In this document: positions 18,224 to 25,599 of the stretch, in pieces
Layout of the letters: every line of letters begins with the position of its first letter
How positions within the stretch are numbered: position 1 is the first letter of the stretch
Source of the DNA: CAWCWK01 sp963842125
GTDB lineage: Bacteria; Pseudomonadota; Alphaproteobacteria; Rhizobiales; CAWCWK01
Length of the DNA: 64,000 nt
Direction: 5' to 3'
NCBI GenBank assembly: GCA_963842125.1
Contig: CAWJFE010000001.1
Span: 992,001 to 1,056,000 of the forward strand
Notes under the pieces: generated by a model
What the model saw: the letters and a program-made list of their open reading frames with translations, nothing else
Database searches by the model: none
Told to the model about the DNA's origin: nothing
Translations under genes and position numbers: made by a program

Positions 18224-18973
18224 CTAGATCTGGAGCATGCCCCGACGCATGAGGTCGAGCGAGAGGACGGTAAGGACCGCCTTGAACGCGATGCGGAATC
18301 GCGCCTCCGGCAATCGCCTCAAAAGCGCGGTCCCGGTGAGCGTGCCGAGGAAGCCTGTCGCGATCATCGCCGCGATGAGGACGACATAGGGGCCGAAGGC
18401 GAAGCCGAGGAGGCCGAAGACGATCACTTTGAGGCCGTGCTGGATGACCATGGCGGCGGCATGCGTCGCGACCAGCGTCATCCGCTCGGGAAAGGCGGCA
18501 CCGAAGACGGCGGCCACGAAGGGGCCGGTCGCGCCGAAGAACATGGTGAGGAAGGAGCCGACGAGCCCGCCGCCGGTAAAGCTCCAGGGCGAGGCGACGG
18601 CGAGCTTGGGGACCTTCACCCAGGTCATGACGAGGACGAAGGCGCCCAGCATCAGCCCGAGCCACGCCTCGGGCAGCGCGATGACGAAGCGCCCGCCGAG
18701 CCCCGCCCCGACGACGGCCCCGACGACGAAATAGCCAATCGCCCGCCAGTCGACATGCCGGCGCTGAACGACGAGGCGTCCGAGATTGGAGCCGATCTGC
18801 ACCACGCCGTGCACCGGTATGAGCGCCGCGACGGGCATCCCATAGGCCATCACGGCGAGGAGCGCGACGCCGCCCCCGATCCCCAGCCCCGCCGTCAGCG
18901 CGGACGTGAGGAAGCTGACGGCAACGAGAAGGAGGGCGAAGCCGGCCGGGAGATCGGGCGGTATGAGCGTCAT
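18224..18973 (-). CDS. TauE/SafE family membrane permease
   Basis: A 249-residue integral membrane protein of the sulfite exporter TauE/SafE family, with about eight hydrophobic helices arranged as two similar halves. Family hallmarks are SALTAGLGIGGGVALLAVMAYG, split by a glycine run, and the second-half counterpart FTGGGLVGSFLTMFFGATGP. Members export sulfite, sulfoacetate or other small organic anions; the substrate here is not evident. The frame is open from 19078, but the ATG at 18973 precedes the first helix and lies 10 bp after the stop of the sugar kinase, suggesting an operon of kinase then permease. Confidence 0.88.
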   Translation of the reverse strand: MTLIPPDLPAGFALLLVAVSFLTSALTAGLGIGGGVALLAVMAYGMPVAALIPVHGVVQIGSNLGRLVVQRRHVDWRAIGYFVVGAVVGAGLGGRFVIALPEAWLGLMLGAFVLVMTWVKVPKLAVASPWSFTGGGLVGSFLTMFFGATGPFVAAVFGAAFPERMTLVATHAAAMVIQHGLKVIVFGLLGFAFGPYVVLIAAMIATGFLGTLTGTALLRRLPEARFRIAFKAVLTVLSLDLMRRGMLQI

Positions 18974-18983
18974 CTCGCGGACC

Positions 18984-19931
18984 CTAGAGGCCTGCGAGAA
19001 CGATCGCGTCCGTCGCCTCTCGCGGCACGATGGCGCCGGGGTGCTGGATGACGACGCCGGCGAGCCGGTGGCCGGCAAGGGTGGCCGTGAACGGGTCCAC
19101 CCCCCGCATCCGGGCGGCGAGATAGCCGGCGTTGAAGCTGTCGCCGGCGGCCGTCGTATCGATCGGTTTGATCGAATCGGGCACCGGCACGTGGTCCTGC
19201 AGCGTGCCGACCGACACGTGGGCGCCGCCAGGCCCGTCCTTGATCACGATCTCTTCGCAGCCCGCTGCCTCGAAGCGCGCGCGGGTCTCCTCGATCCGGG
19301 TGTCGCCCCAGAGCATGCTCTCGTCCTCGAAGGTCGGGAGGGCGATCTGTGCGAGGCGGCTCGCGCGGCGGATGGTGCGCTGCGCGCGCTCGCGGTCGCC
19401 GGCCCAGTTGCGCGGGCGGTAATTGGTGTCGATGGCGACGACGGCGCCCTTCGCGCGGGCCGTCTCGATGGCGCCGAAGAGCGTCTCCAGCTGCTCCGGC
19501 GTATAGAGCGAGAGCGAGATGCCCGAGAGATAGACGAGCCTCGCGTCCTCGATGCCGCGCACCACCCGCGCCTGCCCATCGAGCCGGAAGAGTTCGCGCG
19601 CGGGCGACGTATCGCGCCAGTAGAGAAAGGTGCGCTCGCCCCGCCCATCGGTGTGGATGAGGTAGAGGCCCGGCACGCGGTTCGCGGCGCGCAGCACCGT
19701 CTCGGTGCCCACGCCCTCGGCCTCGGCCAGGGCGAGAATGTCGTTGGAGAACTCGTCGTCGCCGAGCGCCGTCGCGTAGGACGACGCGGCGCCGGAGCGG
19801 GCGAGGTAGACGGCGGTGTTGAACGTGTCGCCGCCAAAGCGCGGCGCATAGCGCCCGTCCGCCTCGCGCGCCAGCTCGACCATCACCTCGCCGATGCAGA
19901 GGGCGCGGCCATCGGGCTTGAAGTCGATCAT
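18984..19931 (-). CDS. kdgK: PfkB-family sugar kinase (2-keto-3-deoxygluconate kinase type)
   Basis: A ribokinase-fold kinase of 315 residues resembling 2-keto-3-deoxygluconate kinase, which makes KDPG in sugar-acid catabolism. The N-terminal signature is RFGGDTFNTAVYLARSG, and the catalytic/anion-hole motif is DTTAAGDSFNAGYLAARM with the conserved Asp. The ATG at 19931 (MIDFKPDGRALCIGEVM) is chosen because the family starts there, although the frame is open another 86 residues upstream. KDG kinase would complement the sugar-acid dehydratase/aldolase island at 46-50 kb, but the two are far apart. Fructokinase or another PfkB kinase cannot be excluded. Confidence 0.85.
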   Translation of the reverse strand: MIDFKPDGRALCIGEVMVELAREADGRYAPRFGGDTFNTAVYLARSGAASSYATALGDDEFSNDILALAEAEGVGTETVLRAANRVPGLYLIHTDGRGERTFLYWRDTSPARELFRLDGQARVVRGIEDARLVYLSGISLSLYTPEQLETLFGAIETARAKGAVVAIDTNYRPRNWAGDRERAQRTIRRASRLAQIALPTFEDESMLWGDTRIEETRARFEAAGCEEIVIKDGPGGAHVSVGTLQDHVPVPDSIKPIDTTAAGDSFNAGYLAARMRGVDPFTATLAGHRLAGVVIQHPGAIVPREATDAIVLAGL

Positions 19932-20201
19932 GGGGGACGGGTCCGTGGCTGGCTGACGGGCTGGCGAAAGGGCCGACCGGTCGGGTGGCCTCGGGCGCGA
20001 CATGCCATGGCGGGGGGCAAGCCCGCAAGCTGGGGCGACGGCCAAGGCGATAAAGGTCGTGCATCTACCGGTTGCCGAAACGGCGCGCCGCCCGATGTGA
20101 GAGAAGCGTAGCGGATCAAACGGGCGAATCCGGGGCTTTCGCCCGGTCCGCATCGCGCCACAGCCCCCCGATCGCCGCCGGCGATCCATCGGAGACGACC
20201 C

Positions 20202-20354
20202 ATGACACGACAGACATCCGCGCGCTTCGCCGTTCTCGCCGCGCTCTTCATGACGCTGGCCGCCTGCCAGTCCACCTCCGGTGCGCTACCCGACACCGAC
20301 GACTGCACGTCGATCAACGAGAACAACCGCGAGCGTTGCCAGACCGGGATCTGA
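20202..20354 (+). CDS. Small putative lipoprotein (50 residues)
   Basis: A 50-residue open frame with clear gene features: GGAG seven bases before the ATG, a signal peptide MTRQTSARFAVLAALFMTLA and a lipobox ending in Cys22 (LAAC). The mature peptide of 29 residues has two further cysteines (DDCTSINENNRERCQTGI) that could form a disulfide. It should be a lipid-anchored periplasmic or outer-membrane peptide of unknown function. It is too short for most length filters. It stands alone, divergent from kdgK across 270 bp and convergent with ytoQ. No family is recognised. Confidence 0.7.
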   Translation: MTRQTSARFAVLAALFMTLAACQSTSGALPDTDDCTSINENNRERCQTGI

Positions 20355-20375
20355 TCCCCGCGCCGCCCGGCGTCT

Positions 20376-20424
20376 GAAGCCATTCCAGCGAAGGTTTAAA
20401 CGCATAGAGGCGTCAGGAACCGCG
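20376..20424 (+). repeat. Possible diverged copy of the 3'-end palindromic element
   Basis: The stretch beginning GAAGCCATTCCAGCGAAGG and ending CAGGAACCGCG keeps the spacing and both flanks of the element found at 45.0, 51.5 and 59.3 kb, but its central hairpin is altered. Like those copies it follows a stop codon closely (22 bp after the lipoprotein gene). Similarity is partial, so this is tentative. Confidence 0.35.
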
Positions 20425-20460
20425 ACCTGGTGGCTCCAGAAGACTGCCGGGCGCTGCCCT

Positions 20461-21021
20461 TCACCCTATCGCCCGGCCATGCGACCGGGCGTAGCGCCGC
20501 TCCGATCCCGTTCGGTCGGGTCGGTGCGCCGGGTCGGTGTCGGCGCGACGCTCTACGCCGACACCGTCCGTCCGCGCTCCGGAAAGCTCGCCGCCGATCA
20601 CGTAGCGCAGAATGTCGACGACCTGCTCGGGCTCCTCGGCGACGGCTAGCGCGGCGGCGTCGATCTCTTTCAGCGCGTGAGCGTCGTCGGGCCCATGCAG
20701 GATGACGAGCGACTTGCCGAGTGCCGCCGCATAGCCGGCATCGAAGGCGGCGTTCCACTGCTTGTACTGCTCACCGAACCGCACGACGACGATATCGGCG
20801 TCCGCGATGCCCTTACGGGTGCGGATGGCGTTGATCTGCGCGCCCTTGCGGTCGTGCCAGACCTTGCTCTCCTCGGCCCCGAGGATCGCGACGCCGCAAT
20901 CGTCGCTGGCCGCGTGGTCGGTGACCGGGCCGCTGAAGACGACGTCGAGATCCGTCGCGCCCGACACGATCCGGTCGCGCCAGTCGGTGTGGATCTCGCC
21001 GGACAGATAGACAGTCAGCAT
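20461..21021 (-). CDS. ytoQ: YtoQ family protein with an extended C-terminus
   Basis: A member of the YtoQ family, small cytosolic proteins with a nucleoside-deoxyribosyltransferase-like fold and no proven function. Diagnostic segments are VYLSGEIHTDWRDRI near the start, ADIVVVRFGEQYKQWNAAFD and the C-terminal ILRYVIGG. The start at 21021 (MLTVYLSGEI) matches the family. The family normally ends at about 145-150 residues; here the frame continues about 40 residues with an Arg-rich tail (ERRADTDPAHRPDRTGSER), suggesting loss of the original stop codon. It is convergent with the small lipoprotein gene and is followed upstream by 2.7 kb of gene debris. Confidence 0.85.
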   Translation of the reverse strand: MLTVYLSGEIHTDWRDRIVSGATDLDVVFSGPVTDHAASDDCGVAILGAEESKVWHDRKGAQINAIRTRKGIADADIVVVRFGEQYKQWNAAFDAGYAAALGKSLVILHGPDDAHALKEIDAAALAVAEEPEQVVDILRYVIGGELSGARTDGVGVERRADTDPAHRPDRTGSERRYARSHGRAIG

Positions 21022-21464
21022 CGTGAAAAGACCTCCCCCGCCGGCGCGCTCCCGCACCGGCCACGTCGATCCCATAGGCGTCCTTCCCCGTGGACGACAA
21101 GTCCGGCCGCCGCGATCGCGCAAGACTGCCGCGCCCGGGTCGTGCCGGTCGTCCTCCCGGTCCTGCATGAGACGGCGCTCTCGGGAAGCGATGGGAGACT
21201 CCCGCGCGGCTCGCCTCCTCATCAAGGCATGGCCCTCGTCGCCCGCGATTGGGGTGCGGCGGAATGAACCCTTGGACCCCCTCGACCATTGAGACGGTGG
21301 CGGACCCCGCCGCATGACCCCTCGGCGTGACCCTGCCGCGTGACCCTGCCGAGAGCGGCCGAGGTCGACCTCTCGCGTAGGGCTCGGCAAGGCGCGCATC
21401 GCGGAGCGCGACGTCGCGCGTCTCCGGTTCTCCAACGGACCCTAGGGGTGCGACACTTCCGTCC

Positions 21465-21836
21465 ATGCCGTCCCCAAACCCTCCGCTCGCGCCGCCCTTG
21501 CGACCGTCGATGGGCGGCGCCGACACCACGCGGCGTTTCATCGGCGACGCCTTCGCGCTCGCCGACATGGGGCCAAAGCCGCTCGCAAGCTTCAAAGGCG
21601 CTCGGCCCATCTACCGGGTGGAGGGGGAACGCAGCGGCGGGGACGCGTGCGCTCCGCGATCGGGCGACGCGCTGGCGCCGCCCGTCGGACGCAGGATGGA
21701 ACGCGGTCGGCTCGTGCGCCTCTGGGGCGAAGCGCGCCGGGCGCTCTTCATCGAGGAGCTGACGCGGACCGTTCTCGAGGGGTCGGCAGGGCGCGATGGC
21801 GAGACGCGGGACGGCGTGATGCTCGCGTCCTCCTGA
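21465..21836 (+). pseudogene. Remnant of a class III cyclase/AAA-ATPase (predicted ATPase) protein
   Basis: An open frame of 123 codons stitches together pieces of a much larger protein of the adenylate cyclase plus predicted-ATPase family. FALADMGPKPLASFKGARPIYRV matches the C-terminal end of the cyclase domain (residues 29-52), LAPPVGRRMERG matches the start of the ATPase region, and ALFIEELTRTVLEGS matches a motif normally several hundred residues further on. The nucleotide-binding loop and most of the ATPase and TPR regions are missing, as is the catalytic cyclase core. An internal deletion therefore explains the frame. No product with enzyme activity is expected. Confidence 0.65.
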
Positions 21837-22108
21837 CCGAGGCGCTGCAGCCGGCGCTCGAGCGGCTTCAGTGTGTGCGTCTCATTCGGCCCGCGTCCGC
21901 GGGCGGACCCGTGCGACGTCCCACCATAGGGACTGGCGCGCCGGGCGCCGGCGATGGGGAACGCGCCTGAATGTCCGAAATCGTCGCGCAACTCAGCGAT
22001 CCGATCGGTTGGCTGATCATCGCCCGGGGGCGCGCTTTAGGCGGCCGCCTGTCTCTTCAGGAACCAGATCGTCCTGCGGGCCATGCTCCTGGCCGGAACG
22101 ATGCGCGC

Positions 22109-22375
22109 TGGTCGAATGGCGATCCGTCGACGGCGTCGGATTTCGTCTTCTCCTTCCCGCGCCTCCTCGACCCCGCCACCGCGGCGCCTTTCGCCAGCCA
22201 GTTCTTCGCCGTGCGCGGTGCCGAGGCCATCGCGGCAGGCGAGCAGGCTGCTGACACGCTCACCGTCGATGCGCGCGATGCGTGGACGCCGATCGTGGCG
22301 CTGGGGCGCCCGACGCCGACCTTCCTCGAATCGCTGGTCCATATGCCGAGCCTGCCGGTCCACGCGGCGTCGTCG
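22109..22375 (+). pseudogene. Fragment of an OppA-type oligopeptide-binding protein
   Basis: About 90 codons match the internal part of OppA/MppA-type peptide-binding proteins: WSNGDPSTASDFVFSFPRL, DPATAAPFASQFFAVRGAEA with AIAAGEQAADTLTVDA, then PTPTFLESLVHMPSLPVH. The N-terminal export signal, the ligand-binding lobes before and after, and the C-terminal half are absent; flanking sequence in the same frame has no resemblance to the family. It is an isolated relic with no transporter genes beside it and differs from the intact peptide-type binding protein at 38.2 kb. Confidence 0.7.
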
Positions 22376-22558
22376 GGCTCGGCCTTCACAAGCGTCACGG
22401 CGCGCAACCCGTCGCTCGGCGCCGCTCCACCGATCAGGGCGATATCCTGCGCCGGCGTCAGGGATGCGGCGACATTGGTGGCCGGGATGCTGAACCGGAC
22501 GTCCATGGCGGCTCCCTCGTTCGGCCTGAAGAGCGATCTACCGGGTCCGGCGCGGCTT

Positions 22559-22580
22559 GGCTGTGATCCGTGTCACAGCC
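22559..22580. promoter_or_regulatory. Perfect CRP-like palindrome
   Basis: GGCTGTGA (22559-22566) and TCACAGCC (22573-22580) are perfect inverted repeats around a 6-bp centre, so the site contains TGTGA-N6-TCACA, the textbook CRP half-site arrangement. No intact gene starts nearby; the closest reading frames are pseudogene debris. It may be a relic promoter element or a chance palindrome. Confidence 0.45.
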
Positions 22581-23031
22581 ACGGCTCCGATTATCGCCAC
22601 CGGCGGGGCTTCATCGCGCAATCCCGCACCGAGACCACCCCGCCGGGTGATCGGCCGGTCGACCTCGCCAGTTGCCATTTTCTATCGGAGGTCGCGCTGC
22701 CCTCAAGAGGCCGCGCCCATGCCGGCCGCTCTGCTTGGATCGCGCGAATGCCCGCGTCGGCGCATGCCCTGCGGCGTCCCGGGTCCTGGCACCCCTGGGG
22801 CGACCCGATGGGATTAACGCTGACGGTCTAATGGTTTCCAAGGTGTGAGCGCGTTCACGGCACCGCCTGAAGCTGACCTGCTACCGCCGGACGAACGAGG
22901 CGTGCGCGGTAATTCCAACCAGCCTTGCCGCCTCGCCTCAAGGGGCCTCAGTGATGACGGCCCGGCGACTGCGCGACAGACTGTTGTCTAGACGTGGGGC
23001 TGCGGCTTCGATTCCCATAGGACGCTTGACC
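22581..23031. other. Gene-free stretch in the debris region
   Basis: About 450 bp between the CRP-like palindrome and the CSLREA remnant. Short frames are open on both strands but none resembles a known family. No RNA gene or mobile-element end was recognised. Confidence 0.5.
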
Positions 23032-23412
23032 ATGGCAACATTCGGCGTCGACACCGCCAGCGAGTTCCTCGATCCCAACGACGCTTTCTTGAGTCTGCGC
23101 AAGGCCATCGCGCTGGCGAACGATGAAACGAACGATGAAACGAACGACGCGGGCAAGGACCAGATCACGTTCGACACCACCGTCCTCGACGGCGGCGGCA
23201 CGATCTCCCTTGGCGGCACGCAGCCCGAGCTGAACTCCAGCATCGCGATCGACGTTTCAGAGTTGCCAACGCTTGTCGGTTGCACCGCGAGCGCCCGTCG
23301 CTCCAGCCAGGCCGCCGACACATGTCGAGCAACCGGTCCTTCCGTTTCGTTTTCGGCCTGCCGCGCCATTCGGATCGTCGCCAAACCAGCGATCGGGGCG
23401 GACTTCGGTTGA
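23032..23412 (+). pseudogene. N-terminal fragment of a CSLREA/beta-helix secreted protein
   Basis: The frame from MATFGVDTASEFLDP reads like the start of large secreted parallel-beta-helix proteins that begin with a CSLREA-type motif: FLSLRKAIALAN, then KDQITFDTTVLDGGGTISLG and PELNSSIAIDVS. After about codon 75 the resemblance stops abruptly and the rest is unrelated Cys/Ser/Arg-rich sequence to a stop at 23412. Full-length relatives run to many hundreds of residues with RTX or adhesion repeats. A 12-bp tandem repeat coding NDET interrupts the first motif. This is a truncated relic; the breakpoint near 23260 may be an insertion or deletion junction. Confidence 0.6.
23118..23149 (+). repeat. 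12-bp tandem repeat in the CSLREA remnant
   Basis: GAACGATGAAAC occurs twice perfectly (23118-23129 and 23130-23141) and a third time in part, encoding NDETNDETND. The unit keeps the reading frame. Confidence 0.85.
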
Positions 23413-23707
23413 CCTGAGACCCGTCACGCTGCGTATCGGCGACCGGGCGGCAGCCGACAAGGTCCCAGAGCGACTCCGGCAACGTCTGGCCTGGTTCGCG
23501 AGCCTGCCTCCATCCGTCGTTCTCGATCACCGAACCAAGGTTTGCTGGAATGGTGCTCTCCGTGGACGATTGAGACCAATGACGGTCTTGGCAGGTGCAC
23601 GTGAGCCACGTCGGCGGGCGGCAACCGGTCTCGACGCCAGTCGCTGGCCATCGTAGCGCTTGCCGAACGACGGACCTGTGTGGATCGGATCGAGGGACGG
23701 CACGGCG
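23413..23707. other. Gene-free stretch upstream of gpsA
   Basis: About 295 bp with open frames on both strands but no recognisable product. It must contain the gpsA promoter if that gene is not read from further upstream. Its low resemblance to anything suggests the tail of the debris region. Confidence 0.5.
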
Positions 23708-24649
23708 ATGATCAGCGTGATAGGGGCGGGTGCGTTCGGGACGGCGTTGGCGATCGTCTGGTCGCGGGGTGGCCGGCGGGTTCGGCTCGTAGCGCGCGAC
23801 GCCGATCGCGTGGCGGCGCTGTCGGATGGCGAGAACGCACGCGATCTTCCGGGCATCGCCTTCCCGCCCTCGCTTGAGATCGATACCGAGATCGGCCGGC
23901 CGTCCCTCGTCGCCTATGCGACGCCGGCACAGACCTTCGCCGACATCGTGCGGGCCTATCCGGCGGCGGAGGGCGTTCCGGGGATCATCTGCGCGAAGGG
24001 CATCGACCGGGAACGGGGCGCCCTCCTGCCCGATCTCGTGCCGGCGGGGCGCGTCTTCGCCGTATTGTCGGGGCCGGGCTTCGCCGGTGAGATCGCACGC
24101 GGGCTCCCCACCGCCATGACGCTCGCGGCCGACGATCTCGCAACGGCGCTGCCGCTCGCCAAAGAGCTGAGCGATGCGCGCTTCCGGCTTTACGCGTCCG
24201 ACGATCCGACGGGGGTCGCCGCTGGCGGCGCGCTCAAGAACGTCGCGGCGCTCGCCTGCGGCATGGCGCGGGGGCTGGCGTTGGGGGCGAGTGCGGAAGC
24301 CGCGCTGGCGACGCGGGCCGCGAGCGAGCTGACAGGGCTCATCGTCGCACTCGGCGGGCGGCGGGAGACGTTTTACGGTCTGTCCGGCCTCGGCGACCTC
24401 ATGCTGACCTGCTCGTCGCCCCAATCGCGCAACTTCCGGTGCGGACAGGCTTATGGCCGGGGCGAGGTCTGGGGCGAGACGCTGGCCGAGGGCGTTCATA
24501 CGGCCGGTATCGCCGCTCGGCTCGCCGCACGTCACCGTCTCGATACGCCGGTCATCGATGCCGTCCTGGCGATCCTCGAGGGCCGTGTCAGTCCGGCCGA
24601 GGCCATGGATGCGCTCATGCGCCGGCCTTTGCGGGCCGAAGCGGGGTAG
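23708..24649 (+). CDS. gpsA: Glycerol-3-phosphate dehydrogenase [NAD(P)+]
   Basis: This cytosolic enzyme reduces dihydroxyacetone phosphate to sn-glycerol 3-phosphate, the backbone for phospholipids. The dinucleotide-binding motif VIGAGAFGTALA starts at residue 4. Other family blocks are IICAKGI, VLSGPGFAGEIARGLPTA, the catalytic-lysine block GGALKNVAALACGMARGL, GLSGLGDLMLTC and EGVHTAGIA. Length (313 residues) is slightly below the usual 330. The ATG at 23708 is chosen because the motif begins directly after it; a longer frame from 23660 adds 16 unrelated residues. It is the first intact gene after the debris region. Confidence 0.93.
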   Translation: MISVIGAGAFGTALAIVWSRGGRRVRLVARDADRVAALSDGENARDLPGIAFPPSLEIDTEIGRPSLVAYATPAQTFADIVRAYPAAEGVPGIICAKGIDRERGALLPDLVPAGRVFAVLSGPGFAGEIARGLPTAMTLAADDLATALPLAKELSDARFRLYASDDPTGVAAGGALKNVAALACGMARGLALGASAEAALATRAASELTGLIVALGGRRETFYGLSGLGDLMLTCSSPQSRNFRCGQAYGRGEVWGETLAEGVHTAGIAARLAARHRLDTPVIDAVLAILEGRVSPAEAMDALMRRPLRAEAG

Positions 24650-24730
24650 GCGCGCCGCCGGAGCCGTCGGACGTAAGACGAGCCAGCCGAAGGCGTGGAC
24701 CGGGGCGCTCACCGTGGCCATAGTGACGCC

Positions 24731-25360
24731 ATGCCCGTCTTCGACCCCGAACCGTCCGACGAACCCATCCCCGAAGCGCGGCCTCAGGGCGCGGCGTCGG
24801 CCAAGCGCCGCGAGCGCCGTCCTCCCCGGCCGATCACCGAGGACTATCTCCAGCGTGCCGCCCTTTATTATCTGGAGCGCTATGCGTCGTCGGCCGAGAA
24901 CCTGCGCCGCGTCCTTCGCCGCAAGGTACGCCGCTCCTGCCTCCATCACGGCACGCCGCCCGAGGCGCACGAGGCCGAGATCGAGGCCGTCATCGGGCGC
25001 TGCCTGCGGGTCGGTCATCTGGAGGACGCGCGCTATGCCGAGATGCGCGCCGAGACCCTGCGCCGCCGCGGGCTCTCGACCCGGATGATCCTTGCCAAGC
25101 TGGCCGAGAAAGGCGTCGCCGCGGATCTCGCCCGCACGGCGCTTGAGACCGTCGACGAGCGTGCCGATACAGGCTTCGATGCGGACGAGACCGCCGCCCG
25201 CGCCTTCGCGCGCCGCCGCCGCCTCGGTCCCTATCGCCGCGCCGACCGCGAGGAGAAGCGCGACCGTGATCTCGCCGCCCTCGCACGCGGCGGCTTCGCC
25301 TTCGAGACGGCGCGCCGCATCATCGATTCGGCGCCCGACGACCTTAACGAAGGGGTTTGA
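24731..25360 (+). CDS. recX: Regulatory protein RecX
   Basis: RecX binds RecA filaments and limits recombination. The 209-residue product has the three-helix-bundle repeats of the family: LQRAALYYLERYASSAENLRRVL, split here by its helix pattern, then VGHLEDARYAEMRAETLRRRGLSTRMI and FARRRRLGPYR with FETARRII at the end. The N-terminal 35 residues are polar and unique. The ATG at 24731 (MPVFDPE) is preferred to one at 24695. No recA is present nearby, which is common outside enterobacteria. The gene may follow gpsA in one transcript, with an 81-bp gap. Confidence 0.88.
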   Translation: MPVFDPEPSDEPIPEARPQGAASAKRRERRPPRPITEDYLQRAALYYLERYASSAENLRRVLRRKVRRSCLHHGTPPEAHEAEIEAVIGRCLRVGHLEDARYAEMRAETLRRRGLSTRMILAKLAEKGVAADLARTALETVDERADTGFDADETAARAFARRRRLGPYRRADREEKRDRDLAALARGGFAFETARRIIDSAPDDLNEGV

Positions 25361-25599
25361 AAAGCCAGCCTTCCGTCCCAAGCCGGGACGAAATCGGTCC
25401 GCGAGCCCGCACCCCATTCGAAACGGTAAACTTTCAGCCGCGGTCTTAACGTGACCTAACCCAAGGAAAGGTAACGGAAAGAGCGACCGTGCCGGGTGAT
25501 TCGCACCCACCTCCCATGGCTGAACACGAATGCGTTCGTATTGTGGAACTTCAAAAGACGTTTAGAACTTGTTAACGTGGACGGGAGGGGTCCTCAGAC

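Noticed and set aside
23257..23460. A transposase remnant on the minus strand near the CSLREA breakpoint
   Set aside because: The short frame has no catalytic motif or terminal repeats that could be recognised; an insertion junction remains only a suggestion.
23165..25510. A 781-codon minus-strand frame opposite gpsA and recX
   Set aside because: gpsA and recX are unmistakable on the plus strand; the opposing frame has no domain.
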